This document shows, in pieces, positions 39,806 to 49,058 of a stretch of DNA of 64,000 bases. The position numbers and the translations under genes were made by a program. Positions within the stretch are counted from its first letter, which is position 1, and each line of letters begins with the position of its first letter. This stretch comes from Colwellia psychrerythraea (GTDB lineage: Bacteria > Pseudomonadota > Gammaproteobacteria > Enterobacterales > Alteromonadaceae): positions 62,001-126,000 of the forward strand of contig NZ_JQEC01000051.1 in assembly GCF_000764185.1 (NCBI RefSeq). Direction: 5' to 3'. The notes below the pieces were generated by a model. That model was not told where the DNA came from. It searched no databases and saw nothing but the letters and a program-made list of their open reading frames with translations.

Positions 39806-41074
39806 TTATAAACGTATATCCACCGAATTTTTGGGAAGCAAATACTTCAAATCATATATGACACGAGTTTTTTTACACAATCCATGGATATACTCGGCCC
39901 CTTGCTCTTTAAACTGATCATGTGCAACAGCTACAATTATCCCATCATAATGACCTTTACATGGCTGAACTAAAGGTATGCCATATTCATTAACAGCTTC
40001 TTCATTCGAGCACCAGGGGTCCGTAACATCAACGTTGATATTGTATTCTTTTAACTCATCAACAATATCAATTACTTTGGTGTTACGAAGGTCGGGACAA
40101 TTTTCTTTAAAAGTCAACCCCATTACTAGCACATTAGCCCCTTCAACATGGATACGTTTTTTAAGCATTTCTTTTACCAGTTGAGAAACAACATATTTTC
40201 CCATCCCATCATTTAGCCTCCGACCAGCAAGAATCATCTCAGGGTGATAACCAACAGATTGAGCTTTATGAGTTAAATAGTACGGATCTACACCAATACA
40301 ATGACCGCCAACAAGACCAGGCCGAAAAGGTAAGAAGTTCCATTTGGTTCCTGCTGCCTCTAGCACTTCAAGAGTATCAATATTCAATTTATTAAAAATT
40401 ATTGAAAGTTCATTAATTAATGCGATATTTACATCACGTTGAGTGTTTTCAATCACTTTTGCTGCTTCTGCAACTTTAATAGAACTAGCTTTATGAGTTC
40501 CAGCAATAATTATTGATTTATACAGTTGGTCAACAACTTCAGCAATTTCAGGAGTAGAGCCTGAAGTGACTTTTAATATATTTGTAACTCGGTGCTCTTT
40601 GTCACCAGGGTTAATTCGCTCTGGAGAATAACCAGCAAAAAAATCTGTATTAAAAGACATTCCAGAAACTTGTTCGACAACAGGGATACACTCTTCCTCT
40701 GTTGCTCCTGGATAGACTGTAGATTCATATATAATTAAATCACCTTGAGATATTACCCCCCCTAACATTTCACTTGCCTTAATTAGAGGGGTTAAGTCTG
40801 GTTGTTTATGCTCATTAATTGGGGTAGGTACTGTAACAATATAAATATTTGCAGATTTCAGCTTTTCGACATCGTTAGAAAAAGTTAAATTAGTGTTTGC
40901 TAATTCAATATCAGTCACTTCCATTGTTGAGTCGGTTCCTGATACTAACTCTTTAATCCGGCTTTGGTTAATATCAAAGCCAATAACACTGAATTTTTTA
41001 CCAAACTCTACCGCCAGCGGTAAACCAACATAACCTAAGCCGATAATGGCAATTTTTTTATCCATAATATTCAT
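39806..41074 (-). CDS. tviB: UDP-N-acetylhexosamine 6-dehydrogenase, TviB/WbpO-like
   Basis: NAD-dependent enzyme oxidising UDP-GlcNAc or UDP-GalNAc to the uronic acid in two steps. The 422-residue protein shows [18 protein letters not shown], the [12 protein letters not shown] segment, [11 protein letters not shown], the [18 protein letters not shown] helix and the catalytic Cys in [15 protein letters not shown]. These favour the TviB/WbpO group over UDP-glucose dehydrogenases. ATG at 41074 or, three codons in, 41065. First gene after wzz. Confidence 0.88.
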   Translation of the reverse strand: MNIMDKKIAIIGLGYVGLPLAVEFGKKFSVIGFDINQSRIKELVSGTDSTMEVTDIELANTNLTFSNDVEKLKSANIYIVTVPTPINEHKQPDLTPLIKASEMLGGVISQGDLIIYESTVYPGATEEECIPVVEQVSGMSFNTDFFAGYSPERINPGDKEHRVTNILKVTSGSTPEIAEVVDQLYKSIIIAGTHKASSIKVAEAAKVIENTQRDVNIALINELSIIFNKLNIDTLEVLEAAGTKWNFLPFRPGLVGGHCIGVDPYYLTHKAQSVGYHPEMILAGRRLNDGMGKYVVSQLVKEMLKKRIHVEGANVLVMGLTFKENCPDLRNTKVIDIVDELKEYNINVDVTDPWCSNEEAVNEYGIPLVQPCKGHYDGIIVAVAHDQFKEQGAEYIHGLCKKTRVIYDLKYLLPKNSVDIRL

Positions 41075-41466
41075 TTGATTATACTTCTTCTCTTGCTCTA
41101 TAAAGCCAATAAATTAATGATTTTAAAAATTTCACCCGGATTATACTTAAATTTAACAAGATGTGTAACAAGGAACACATATTAAATTAAATTAAATTTA
41201 TATTCGGGGATGTGCTTAACCCATTGGGCTCTGGGCAAATAACAATGTATTAGTTACCTATCAAACTTAGTTTAATCCCTCTTATTTTGTTAACTTTAAA
41301 ATAGCTATACTCAGTTACATAGGAAGTAAACTAGTTAGACGGAGGACCTGAGAAAAACATTATTAATTCCCAATAAATGCTAGTGTTAAAATTGTTGAAC
41401 TATAAAATCACAAGCTTTATTTCAGGCTAAGTTAAGTTGCCTCTCTATTCCTTAGACTCTAACTGA
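41075..41466. other. 392-bp intergenic stretch between wzz and the dehydrogenase gene
   Basis: AT-rich with no convincing reading frame. It holds a short run of AAATT/TTAAA repeats (41181-41199) and a weak ATGTGT/ACACAT inverted repeat (41161-41180). A promoter for the biosynthesis genes could lie here, but no confident -35/-10 pair is picked out. Confidence 0.4.
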
Positions 41467-42492
41467 CTATTTAGCTTTATGGCTAAAATACCTAATCAAT
41501 ACAATAAATATAGAAACAATACCACCAGCCATAGTACCTAACACAACAATTAATGCACGTTTTGGTCCTGCTTTGGTATCTGGTACTTGTGCTGGATCTA
41601 TGGTTTTAAGGACGTATTCTTTTTTAACCATGGTCAACATCATGTTTTTAGTTTGTTCTTCAATAAGCTGATAAAATACCGTTTCCATGGTAGCTACTTT
41701 AATATTAACTAATTGACTGGTTAAAAAATCTATTGACGCTTTTGCTTCAATTTGGTCTTGAGCGCGCATGAATTCATTAATATCTTGAATTAGCCAGGTT
41801 AACCACTGCTTTGCTAGGGTTGGTGAATAAAATTCAATCTCGATGTTAACCATAGAGCTTTTTTTATCTTGTGAAACAGAAACTAGCTTAGAGAATTTTT
41901 GGTAACACTCCCATGATGACGGTTCTGGTGTTTTCGGTGCTTTTACTTCTCTAAGCCACTTCTTATTTGATGAGTCATAAACTTCTTTATTTAAGATTAA
42001 TGTATCACTTCCCATATCCCAGCTTTTAGATGCCATTAATGGTACTAACAAATCATGTTTTTCAATAAAGTTTTCAATAAATGAACGTGATTTGATGATT
42101 TCTAAGGCTAGTGCTGTTTTATCAACACCACCTCCGCCCCCCAGATTAATGCCAGCCATACTAGCTAGGCCACCAAGTTGACCTGCCATTCCTCCCATAC
42201 CACCACTTTCATTGGAGGCTGGAGCTAAGATAGCAGAAGCCTTATAAATATTAGGTTTTGATAAAGCAAAGAAAACAGATGCAATGGCAAATATCATACT
42301 TATAATGATGATGGTAAATTTGCCTATCCAAATAGCTTGCCAAAGCTCAACCAAGTCAATTTCATCGTTTTGGTTTTGAGTGTTTTGTAATAGTAGTTGC
42401 TGCTGAAGTACCTGTTGTTGTAATAACAGTGCGTTAGCATCATTTGGCATTGCTTGAGAATTTTCGACTGACCTTTCTACTGATTTTGACAC
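41467..42492 (-). CDS. wzz: Polysaccharide chain length determinant protein Wzz
   Basis: A 341-residue polysaccharide co-polymerase. A Gln-rich N-terminus is followed by the Wzz domain start DEIDLVELWQAIWIGKFTIIIISMIF with membrane helix 1 (~54-75), a periplasmic part, and membrane helix 2 at ~310-335 preceded by the Pro-rich DPAQVPDTKAGPKRAL. A glycine-rich loop (GGMGGMAGQLGGLASMAG) lies near residues 93-120. Start codon is GTG. It would set the modal length of the polymer made by the genes downstream. Confidence 0.9.
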   Translation of the reverse strand: MSKSVERSVENSQAMPNDANALLLQQQVLQQQLLLQNTQNQNDEIDLVELWQAIWIGKFTIIIISMIFAIASVFFALSKPNIYKASAILAPASNESGGMGGMAGQLGGLASMAGINLGGGGGVDKTALALEIIKSRSFIENFIEKHDLLVPLMASKSWDMGSDTLILNKEVYDSSNKKWLREVKAPKTPEPSSWECYQKFSKLVSVSQDKKSSMVNIEIEFYSPTLAKQWLTWLIQDINEFMRAQDQIEAKASIDFLTSQLVNIKVATMETVFYQLIEEQTKNMMLTMVKKEYVLKTIDPAQVPDTKAGPKRALIVVLGTMAGGIVSIFIVLIRYFSHKAK

Positions 42493-42516
42493 TTTTCACC
42501 ATATCCGATTGGCATA

Positions 42517-42545
42517 TGTTGTTCGTATTAGCTTAACGAACAACA
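42517..42545 (-). repeat. Inverted repeat just upstream of wzz
   Basis: Perfect 10-bp arms TGTTGTTCGT / ACGAACAACA around a 9-base loop, 25 bases ahead of the wzz GTG. It could be a leader hairpin or an operator; no U run follows, so not a terminator. Confidence 0.45.
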
Positions 42546-42695
42546 ATAAAATTTTCGGCATTATACGAAAAATCATAACAAAGTTAAAGGGGCTAGTACC
42601 TTGGTGTGTTTAAAATAACCTGAATAATAGATTCTACCCTGAGGCCTACACCACCAAAGAGACAATGAGATATTATAATGGGTGAGTTTACTATT

Positions 42696-42740
42696 GGAAT
42701 CGTTCAGGATTCCCGATAGAGACATCAGGAATGACGGTTG
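42696..42740. repeat. Possible dispersed palindromic repeat fragment
   Basis: Contains GGATTCCCGATAGAGACATC followed by AGGAATGACGG, an imperfect inverted repeat of ATTCC/GGAAT. The style (CGTCATTCC ... GGGAATCC) is like short intergenic repeats common in marine gammaproteobacteria. A related ATTCCCGACAAGACA piece lies near 8862 upstream of ruvA. Confidence 0.3.
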
Positions 42741-42875
42741 TTTGGCTTATTTCCTGCTAATAATGCCGAAATCGACGAGAATGCATTAGCCAAAATATAT
42801 AGTAATTTATAAATACTATCTCTATGCCCTGCTTATCATTTCCGTGTTCTCGGTGATGAAAGTTACCTTTAGCAT

Positions 42876-43415
42876 TTATGTTTTCTCTACCATTTTTAGG
42901 CTTCGCAACAAACCTGCTAAACGCTCAATTTTGATATTACTCAATTGTCGGTAATCAAAGTATGGGCAAACAATCAGATTATTTAGGCTATCAATAGCAA
43001 ATTCGTCATCTAACCAAACTAAGTTTGAATTGAGTTTACCGCTACTGATAAGTATTTTCGCATAACCTTTACCACAAATAATATGCAAAATTTTATTATT
43101 TGGCGACAATTGCGGCGCTGAAAACAATAATGCGGTTTTACTTTGCATTTGTAATAGATATTCATCACGATAGTCTTGCCATGTAGATAAGCTATTGGAA
43201 AAACAGAAATATTCTTTATCTAATGAATAAACCAACTTAGCATAAACATTAAAAATTTTACGCCAGCCATTACCACATGCTTGATTTATAATGTTGATTT
43301 CGCCTTTTACTAGTGCTGTAACCTTGTTCAACCCTTGATATTCCAGCATGTTAGGTTTATTTGCTATATAGACAGCAAAAGTAAAGTTTTTATCCCCAAA
43401 GCCACTATTATTCAT
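42876..43415 (-). CDS. Unrecognised 179-residue protein at the O-antigen locus border
   Basis: Intact frame with a good Shine-Dalgarno (AGGAACAT) and ATG at 43415. It begins MNNSGFGDKNFTFAVYIANK and later has CGNGWRKIFNVYAKLVYS, HIICGKGYAK and CPYFDYRQLSNIKIERL. No signal peptide or membrane segment; Lys-rich and probably soluble, about 20 kDa. I cannot name a family with confidence. It lies between the decayed segment and wzz, on the same strand, 383 bases upstream of wzz, so a link to the polysaccharide locus is possible but unproven. Confidence 0.65.
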   Translation of the reverse strand: MNNSGFGDKNFTFAVYIANKPNMLEYQGLNKVTALVKGEINIINQACGNGWRKIFNVYAKLVYSLDKEYFCFSNSLSTWQDYRDEYLLQMQSKTALLFSAPQLSPNNKILHIICGKGYAKILISSGKLNSNLVWLDDEFAIDSLNNLIVCPYFDYRQLSNIKIERLAGLLRSLKMVEKT

Positions 43416-43456
43416 ATGTTCCTATTAAAAATCATCACTATCAGCAAGTAGAGCTA

Positions 43457-43940
43457 TTATGCCCCCATCATTTGACCAAACTGCTGTTCAGTTTTCATTT
43501 TCGCTAGAACAGGCTCTAAATAGCCTTCCCATGCTTTTATCCAACCAGTATCTATAGTCGTGGTATTGATACGCTCTGCTTTTATAATCTTGTAAAGCAT
43601 TAATCAAAGCCATATTGTAGTAATAAGATGATTCGTTAGACTTTTCGTTTTGCCTTTATCTAAAAACTGCGCAAAAAAATAGGTAATAACCTTTGCCCGT
43701 TTTAGATATTCGAGTTTAGGTTTCTAACTCGTTCAAACGTAGTACTAACCTGAGAGTACTTGCTCTGATAAAGGGCAATTTCACCAGCTGTATAAAAACT
43801 CACAGCCGATATTTCAATCTAGACTTATTATTAATTAACATAGGAGTAATAGCGTACCTGATAACACTCGCGGTTCTATTTTTATCCGCATGTAGTTCAA
43901 TCGTAAAATTAACTTCCACTTCAGGCTCTACTGATGTCAT
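43457..43940 (-). pseudogene. Frameshifted remnant of an unidentified gene
   Basis: On the minus strand, protein-like pieces follow each other in shifting frames: MTSVEPEVEVNFTIELHADK from an ATG at 43940, then SFYTAGEIALYQSKYSQVST, then RAKVITYFFAQFLDKGKTK, then YYYNMALINALQDYKSRAY, and finally EGYLEPVLAKMKTEQQF before a stop at 43457. At least three frameshifts and some stops break it. The pieces keep their order, which argues for one decayed gene of about 160 codons, with TPR-like composition. No family recognised. Confidence 0.5.
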
Positions 43941-44025
43941 GCGTTTAATTAAACAACCCGCAGGTACTAGCCTGTTATACTATTGCAAACAATTTCTTCC
44001 CCCATTATCAAGGGGTAAATTTCAA

Positions 44026-44223
44026 ATGGAAATAATCATGTTCATACTTGAAAAACTCTCTTCAGCAAACAACCAAATAATAGATGCTTTCGGCTATGCA
44101 TATTGGATCAGACGATACAATTCTTCTAAAGTTACAAAAGAGAGCCAACCTGAAAGTATAAAGGAGAATTATAAATTTATCGAGAAATGTCAATCCCTAG
44201 GTATTAATTTCCCTTTAAATTAA
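44026..44223 (+). CDS. Possible small protein of 65 residues
   Basis: ATG at 44026 with AAGGGG nine bases upstream gives MEIIMFILEKLSSANNQ, then FGYAYWIRRYNSSK, ending QSLGINFPLN. The last codons and stop lie in the left half of the perfect hairpin at 44191-44236. The same frame stays open for a further 55 codons after the stop. It may be a real small gene, a truncated one or chance; no family recognised. Confidence 0.35.
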   Translation: MEIIMFILEKLSSANNQIIDAFGYAYWIRRYNSSKVTKESQPESIKENYKFIEKCQSLGINFPLN

Positions 44224-44236
44224 TACCTAGGGATTG
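44191..44236. repeat. Perfect 20-bp inverted repeat
   Basis: Left arm CAATCCCTAGGTATTAATTT (44191-44210), six-base loop CCCTTT, right arm at 44217-44236 is its exact reverse complement. There is no T run after it on either strand, so a simple terminator is unlikely. It lies in the decayed segment and covers the stop codon of the small frame before it. Confidence 0.85.
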
Positions 44237-44735
44237 GCTTTACCTATCTAGGTTACTGTGGTTGTTCAGGATGGTTTGAGTCATTTCATCAAGCCAGGTG
44301 GCGAGCTGAAGTAGCTGCGACTAAATTAAATATCTCAGCATCAAGATCAGGTTATATTATTTGGTCATGGTTATATGAATCGATATATTAGAAAGGCATT
44401 AGTTCAAAAGGGTTGGCTTTTAAATTGTAAAAGTAATGTACATTGGGTAGTTACCAGTCTGAAAATCTCAATTTATATTGTCAAGCTAGATGATTTACAG
44501 CACTTTCACCGCCAAAGGGCCTCGATCTACAAGCTCAAAAGATTTATCATGAGCAATATCTAACTGGTTATTTAGTTTCGTTTTAGCCAAACTTACTTTT
44601 CCTGTACATCAAGTTGATTATTCTACATATACGATATGCAAAGTTCAGTCAGCTTATTAAAAACTAAATATCAAGATAAAAAACACTCTTTTATATCAAT
44701 AAAAACAAATAACTAATATACAGAGATAGACAGTT
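44237..44735. other. About 500 bp of decayed or non-coding sequence before sbcB
   Basis: Short protein-like stretches occur on both strands without starts: plus strand GFTYLGYCGCSGWFESFHQ (to a stop at 44391) and minus strand QLATWLDEMTQTILNNHS. A 62-codon plus frame at 44375-44563 has no Shine-Dalgarno. None matches a family I know. The upstream part probably holds old gene debris; the last 150 bases should carry the sbcB promoter. Confidence 0.35.
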
Positions 44736-46181
44736 ATGGAAAAAAACAACCAGCCATCAATTCTTTGGCACGATTATGAGACTTGGGGCATTTCACCAAA
44801 GTTTGATAAGCCTTCTCAATTTGCGGGTATTCGCACCGATCTCGATTTAAATATCATTGGCGAGCCGGAAATGTTTTATTGTCAACCGCCAGTAGATTAC
44901 TTGCCGCATCCTGAAGCTTGCTTAGTTACCGGAATAACGCCACAAAAAGCGCAACGGGAGGGTTTATCCGAAGCAGAATTTGCTGCGCGCATACATGAAT
45001 TATTTTCTGCGCCTAATACCTGTGTTGCTGGTTATAATAATATCCGCTTTGATGATGAAGTCAGCCGTTATTTGTTTTACCGTAACTTTTATGATCCCTA
45101 TGCCCGTGAGTGGCAAAACGGTAATAGTCGCTGGGATATTATTGATATGGTGCGGGCCACATATGCCCTTCGTCCTGAAGGTATCAATTGGCCAACCGTT
45201 GATCGCGACGGCGAAGAAGTAGTTAGCTTTCGTTTAGAGTTATTAACCAAGGCTAATGGCATTAATCATGAAGCTGCTCATGACGCTATGAGTGATGTCT
45301 ACGCCACTATTGCCATGGCAAAATTGATAAAAGATAAACAACCTAAACTTTATGAGTTTATTTTTAATTTAAAAAATAAAAACCAAGTTAAAGACTTAAT
45401 CAATACGGCTGATATGACACCCATTGTGCATACCTCCAGTAAAATATCATCGGCACACGGTTGTACTAGCTGGTTTGCACCTATCATTTATCACCCCGTT
45501 AATAAAAATGCTGTAATCTGTGTTGATTTAGCCCAAGATATCTCCCCTTTACTTAGCTTAACGAGTGAAGAAATCAAAGCACGTTTATATACCCGCCACG
45601 ATGATTTAGCTCCTGATGAAAAACCTATTCCCGTTAAACTTATTCACGTCAACAAATGTCCAGTGATTGCCCCAGCAAAAACCTTGCTACCCGAAAACGC
45701 TGAACGCCTGGCAATACCACGTGATTATTGTCTAGAAAACTTAAGCTTACTTAAGAAACATGCTGAGCTAAGAGATAAATTAAGTGACGTTTTTTCCACA
45801 TCTGACTTTGACAATGAAAATATTGATGCTGAGCAGGCTTTATATGGCGGTAGTTTTTTCAGTCACAGTGATAAAGCGCAAATGGATATTTTACGCGGTT
45901 TATCACCTGAGCAACTCGCAAATCATCCATTCAAATTTCAAGATGAGCGCTTAAGTGTTTTGTTATTTCGCTATCGAGCAAGGAACTTCCCATTTACTTT
46001 ATCTACCGAAGAACAGCAAAAATGGCAGCAGTATTGTCAAAACAAAATGCAATACGGTGGTAAAGGAATTTTGTCTATTGATGAGTTTATGATTAAAATT
46101 GAAAACTTAGCTCATGAACACGAAGAAAACAAAGCAAAAATGTCGGTACTTAAAGCTTTATATGAATATCTACAAGGTTAA
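44736..46181 (+). CDS. sbcB: Exodeoxyribonuclease I
   Basis: Processive 3'-5' single-strand DNA exonuclease used in recombination and mismatch repair. The 481-residue protein has the DEDDh pattern: WHDYETWGI near the start, GYNNIRFDDEVSRYLFYRN, and HDAMSDVYATIAMA; a C-terminal ExoI SH3-like and helical part follows (GGSFFSHSDK, RLSVLLFRYRARNFP). Length matches E. coli ExoI (475). Nothing odd. Confidence 0.97.
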   Translation: MEKNNQPSILWHDYETWGISPKFDKPSQFAGIRTDLDLNIIGEPEMFYCQPPVDYLPHPEACLVTGITPQKAQREGLSEAEFAARIHELFSAPNTCVAGYNNIRFDDEVSRYLFYRNFYDPYAREWQNGNSRWDIIDMVRATYALRPEGINWPTVDRDGEEVVSFRLELLTKANGINHEAAHDAMSDVYATIAMAKLIKDKQPKLYEFIFNLKNKNQVKDLINTADMTPIVHTSSKISSAHGCTSWFAPIIYHPVNKNAVICVDLAQDISPLLSLTSEEIKARLYTRHDDLAPDEKPIPVKLIHVNKCPVIAPAKTLLPENAERLAIPRDYCLENLSLLKKHAELRDKLSDVFSTSDFDNENIDAEQALYGGSFFSHSDKAQMDILRGLSPEQLANHPFKFQDERLSVLLFRYRARNFPFTLSTEEQQKWQQYCQNKMQYGGKGILSIDEFMIKIENLAHEHEENKAKMSVLKALYEYLQG

Positions 46182-46272
46182 TATTTTACCTATTTAAAAT
46201 TCTTAAATTCTTACTACGCCTTTAAATTAATCAACTAAACTTAAAGAGAGATTAATTAAAGGCATACTCCCG

Positions 46273-47976
46273 ATGAGAATCCCTTACTTTGTAAAACTAA
46301 GTACTCGATTATTTTCCCCGCTTATTGCGATCTTTACGCTGGTACTTTTAACATTAATTATTTATGTTCCTAGTGTCACTAAAGATCAAACCATCAAAAC
46401 GGCTATATCTTCTGCTGAAGGAACAGTTAAACAATACAAAGCAATTCGTGGCTACTACACCAAAAACATCATAAAAAAAATTGTTGCTAATAAAGAAATG
46501 TCTGCTCATTATAATCATACAGATAGTGCCAATACAGTTCCTTTACCAGCCACTTTCATTCATGAATTAAGTAAAGAGTTTAGCTCGAAAAAGATTTTGA
46601 GTTTAAAATTATATAGTCCATACCCTTTTCCTAATCGTAATTCGCGAAAATTAGATAAATTTGCACAGCAAGCATGGATTGAGTTGAACAAGAATCCCAA
46701 AAAAAGCTATTCAAAAGTTGAAACTATAAACGGTAAAGAAGTCGTAAGAGTTGCCTTAGCCGATACAATGGTTGCTCAAGGATGTGTTAATTGTCACAAC
46801 TCTCATCCTAAAACCCCTAAAACAGGCTGGGGATTAAATGACGTACGGGGAGTTCTTGAGGTTCAAGTACCTATAGGCGCCCAGTTAGCCAGTGCAAGCG
46901 GTTTGAATTTAACCATTGCCAGTATTGTTGTTATATCTTTATCTATTACCACGGCCCTGTTGTTTTTCATGTTTAGAAAATTGATTTCGAAGCGCCTCAG
47001 AGAAGTTCGTGATGCTTTAGATGATATTGGTAATGGTAATGGTGATTTATCACATCGACTAGCAGAAGAGCCAAAAGATGAAATTGGCGCCATCGCCAGC
47101 TCTTTTAACGGCTTTATTAGCCAGCTATCTAGCTCTTTAAAGAAAGTAAATAATCAAGTAGAACAGCTATCAGAAGCAACTACGTCCATGGAAAATATAA
47201 CAAAACAAACACAAGCTGACATATCTGAGCAGCATGCAGTAACCGAACATATGGCGACTTCTGTTCACACAATGATGTCATCAACACAAGAAATGACCTC
47301 AATAGCGAAAGATGCATCACTAATATCAAAAGAAGCACAAGAAAAATCAACACAAGGTAATAAAATTGTTGAGGAAAATCTCAAGTCAGTCAGTGACTTC
47401 TCAGAGCTTATGCTTAAAGCCTCTAAGGTAATTAGTAATTTAGAAAGTGATAGTCAAAACATTGGAGGTGTACTTGATGTGATCAGAGGTATAGCAGATC
47501 AAACCAACCTTTTAGCATTGAATGCAGCTATTGAAGCAGCACGAGCAGGCGAGCAAGGCCGAGGGTTTGCTGTGGTTGCTGATGAAGTAAGAACGCTAGC
47601 CAGTAGAACTCAAGAGTCGACTGAAGAAATTAATAAAATGATAGAGCAACTCCAATTGGGTGCTAAAAATGCAGTATCAACAATGGAACTTGGTAATAAA
47701 AGTATTGAGCAAAGTCAGATCAAAGCGAATGAAACAAATGTGATGATTGAGAGTGTTAGTGAAGCTATTTCAAATATTGAATCACAAAATATGCAATTAT
47801 CCCAATCTGCCGATGCTCAAGAGGCCATGAACAATGAAATTGCAGAAAGCATAGATAATATTAAAATTGTTTCAGATAAAACTAATCAAAGTACGGAACA
47901 GTTACAAATTTTGTCTACAGAAATCAATCGTTCAGTTAGTGCTATCAATGCTCAGCTTAGACGGTTTATTCAGTAA
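46273..47976 (+). CDS. Methyl-accepting chemotaxis protein with heme-binding Tll0287-like (DUF3365) sensor
   Basis: Chemoreceptor of 567 residues. Membrane helix 1 (~14-34), a periplasmic domain (~35-205), membrane helix 2 (~211-234), HAMP (~235-290) and a cytoplasmic signalling domain with the conserved hairpin tip [20 protein letters not shown]. The periplasmic domain resembles DUF3365/Tll0287 and holds a c-type heme attachment motif C171-V-N-C174-H175, followed by [11 protein letters not shown]. The expected signal is redox state or a diatomic gas bound at heme, relayed to CheA. No C-terminal CheR-tether pentapeptide. Single gene; no che genes near. Confidence 0.9.
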   Translation: MRIPYFVKLSTRLFSPLIAIFTLVLLTLIIYVPSVTKDQTIKTAISSAEGTVKQYKAIRGYYTKNIIKKIVANKEMSAHYNHTDSANTVPLPATFIHELSKEFSSKKILSLKLYSPYPFPNRNSRKLDKFAQQAWIELNKNPKKSYSKVETINGKEVVRVALADTMVAQGCVNCHNSHPKTPKTGWGLNDVRGVLEVQVPIGAQLASASGLNLTIASIVVISLSITTALLFFMFRKLISKRLREVRDALDDIGNGNGDLSHRLAEEPKDEIGAIASSFNGFISQLSSSLKKVNNQVEQLSEATTSMENITKQTQADISEQHAVTEHMATSVHTMMSSTQEMTSIAKDASLISKEAQEKSTQGNKIVEENLKSVSDFSELMLKASKVISNLESDSQNIGGVLDVIRGIADQTNLLALNAAIEAARAGEQGRGFAVVADEVRTLASRTQESTEEINKMIEQLQLGAKNAVSTMELGNKSIEQSQIKANETNVMIESVSEAISNIESQNMQLSQSADAQEAMNNEIAESIDNIKIVSDKTNQSTEQLQILSTEINRSVSAINAQLRRFIQ

Positions 47977-48088
47977 TATTTTATCAATGATGCAAGTTAT
48001 AACTAAAGAGAGGTACTAAAACTGTATAAGTGGTTTAAAAGTACATTACCGCTTATACAGTAGTCAGAGCAGAGTTATTTTCACAACT

Positions 48089-48149
48089 TAACTAATAACT
48101 AAATTAATATTTAGTTATTAGTTATTAGTTATTAGTTATTAGTTATTAG
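48089..48149. repeat. Tandem 7-bp repeat (TTAGTTA) preceded by an inverted copy
   Basis: From 48111 to 48149 the 7-mer TTAGTTA is repeated about 5.6 times without error. Just before it, 48089-48102 (TAACTAATAACTAA) is the reverse complement of two copies, so the left end can fold on itself. It lies between the convergent chemoreceptor and dehydrogenase genes, 40 bases past the latter's stop. Confidence 0.9.
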
Positions 48150-48188
48150 ATATTAGACAACAATTGAGCCGATAAAAGAGACAACTAA

Positions 48189-49058
48189 CTAGCTTTCATT
48201 TTTAAAGCGTGAGATCAAACTCGAAGTGTCCCAGCGATTGCCACCATTTTCTTGAATCTCTTGATAATAACCATCAAGTTGCTTAGTTATCGTCAAATCA
48301 GCACCTAATTTATCCGCTGCCTCAAATGCAATAGCTAAGTCTTTTCTGACCCAATCAACAGCAAAACCAAAATCAAATTCACGCGCACACATAGTTTTAC
48401 CGCGATTATCCATTTGCCAAGAACCAGCGGCACCTTTACCAATAGTATCCAGTAACTTATCAGTATCTAGTCCTGCTTTTTGGGCGAAATTCAAGCCCTC
48501 TGCTAAACCTTGTACTGTATTAACAAAACAAATTTGGTTAACCATTTTAGCTAATTGCCCTGAGCCTACAGGCCCCATTAATTGACTAAAACGGGCGAAG
48601 GCAGTCATCACAACCTCGGCTTTAGCAAAGGTAGCTTCTTCGCCGCCAACCATTACTGTTAACACACCATTTTCCGCACCTGCTTGACCACCAGAAACGG
48701 GTGCATCTAAAAAGTATTGCCCATTTTTAGATGCTATCGCTCCCAGCTCAACAGCAAGCTCTGCTGATGCAGTAGTATGATCAATAAAAATACTGCCTTT
48801 ATCAAGCCCAGAAAAAACGCCCTCTTCACCCAACGCTATTTCACGCACATCATCATCATTACCGACACAAGCGAAAACAATATCACACCCTTTTGCTGCG
48901 AGTGCGGGTGTTGCTGCAATATCACCATCAAACTCTTGCTGCCAAGTTAAAGCTTTCTCGTTGTTGCGGTTATAAACACAAACTTGATGCCCTGCTTTTT
49001 TCAAGTGACCTGCCATTGGGTAACCCATGACCCCTAGGCCTATAAATGCAATTTTCAT
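48189..49058 (-). CDS. NAD(P)-dependent beta-hydroxyacid dehydrogenase
   Basis: A 289-residue member of the 3-hydroxyisobutyrate dehydrogenase / tartronate semialdehyde reductase family. It has the Rossmann motif IAFIGLGVMGYPMAGHLKKAGH, the substrate-binding DAPVSGGQAGAENG and the catalytic Lys in GSGQLAKMVNQI. VYNRN after the second strand suggests NADP preference (Arg after the strand), which is inference. Substrate cannot be told from sequence; no valine or glyoxylate pathway genes lie nearby. Confidence 0.88.
   Translation of the reverse strand: MKIAFIGLGVMGYPMAGHLKKAGHQVCVYNRNNEKALTWQQEFDGDIAATPALAAKGCDIVFACVGNDDDVREIALGEEGVFSGLDKGSIFIDHTTASAELAVELGAIASKNGQYFLDAPVSGGQAGAENGVLTVMVGGEEATFAKAEVVMTAFARFSQLMGPVGSGQLAKMVNQICFVNTVQGLAEGLNFAQKAGLDTDKLLDTIGKGAAGSWQMDNRGKTMCAREFDFGFAVDWVRKDLAIAFEAADKLGADLTITKQLDGYYQEIQENGGNRWDTSSLISRFKNES

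Larger units (their letters stand above)
42493..42875. other. 383-bp intergenic region upstream of wzz
   Basis: Likely promoter region of the polysaccharide locus. It contains the inverted repeat at 42517-42545 and a fragment at 42696-42740 that resembles a dispersed palindromic repeat. I looked for a JUMPstart/ops element (GGCGGTAG on either strand) and did not see one. Confidence 0.45.

Noticed and set aside
44375-44563. 62-codon plus-strand frame before sbcB
   Set aside because: No Shine-Dalgarno, odd composition, in a decayed region; not supported as a gene.
45843-45852. GGCGGTAG word resembling an ops element
   Set aside because: Inside sbcB coding sequence and on the wrong strand and side for the polysaccharide operon.
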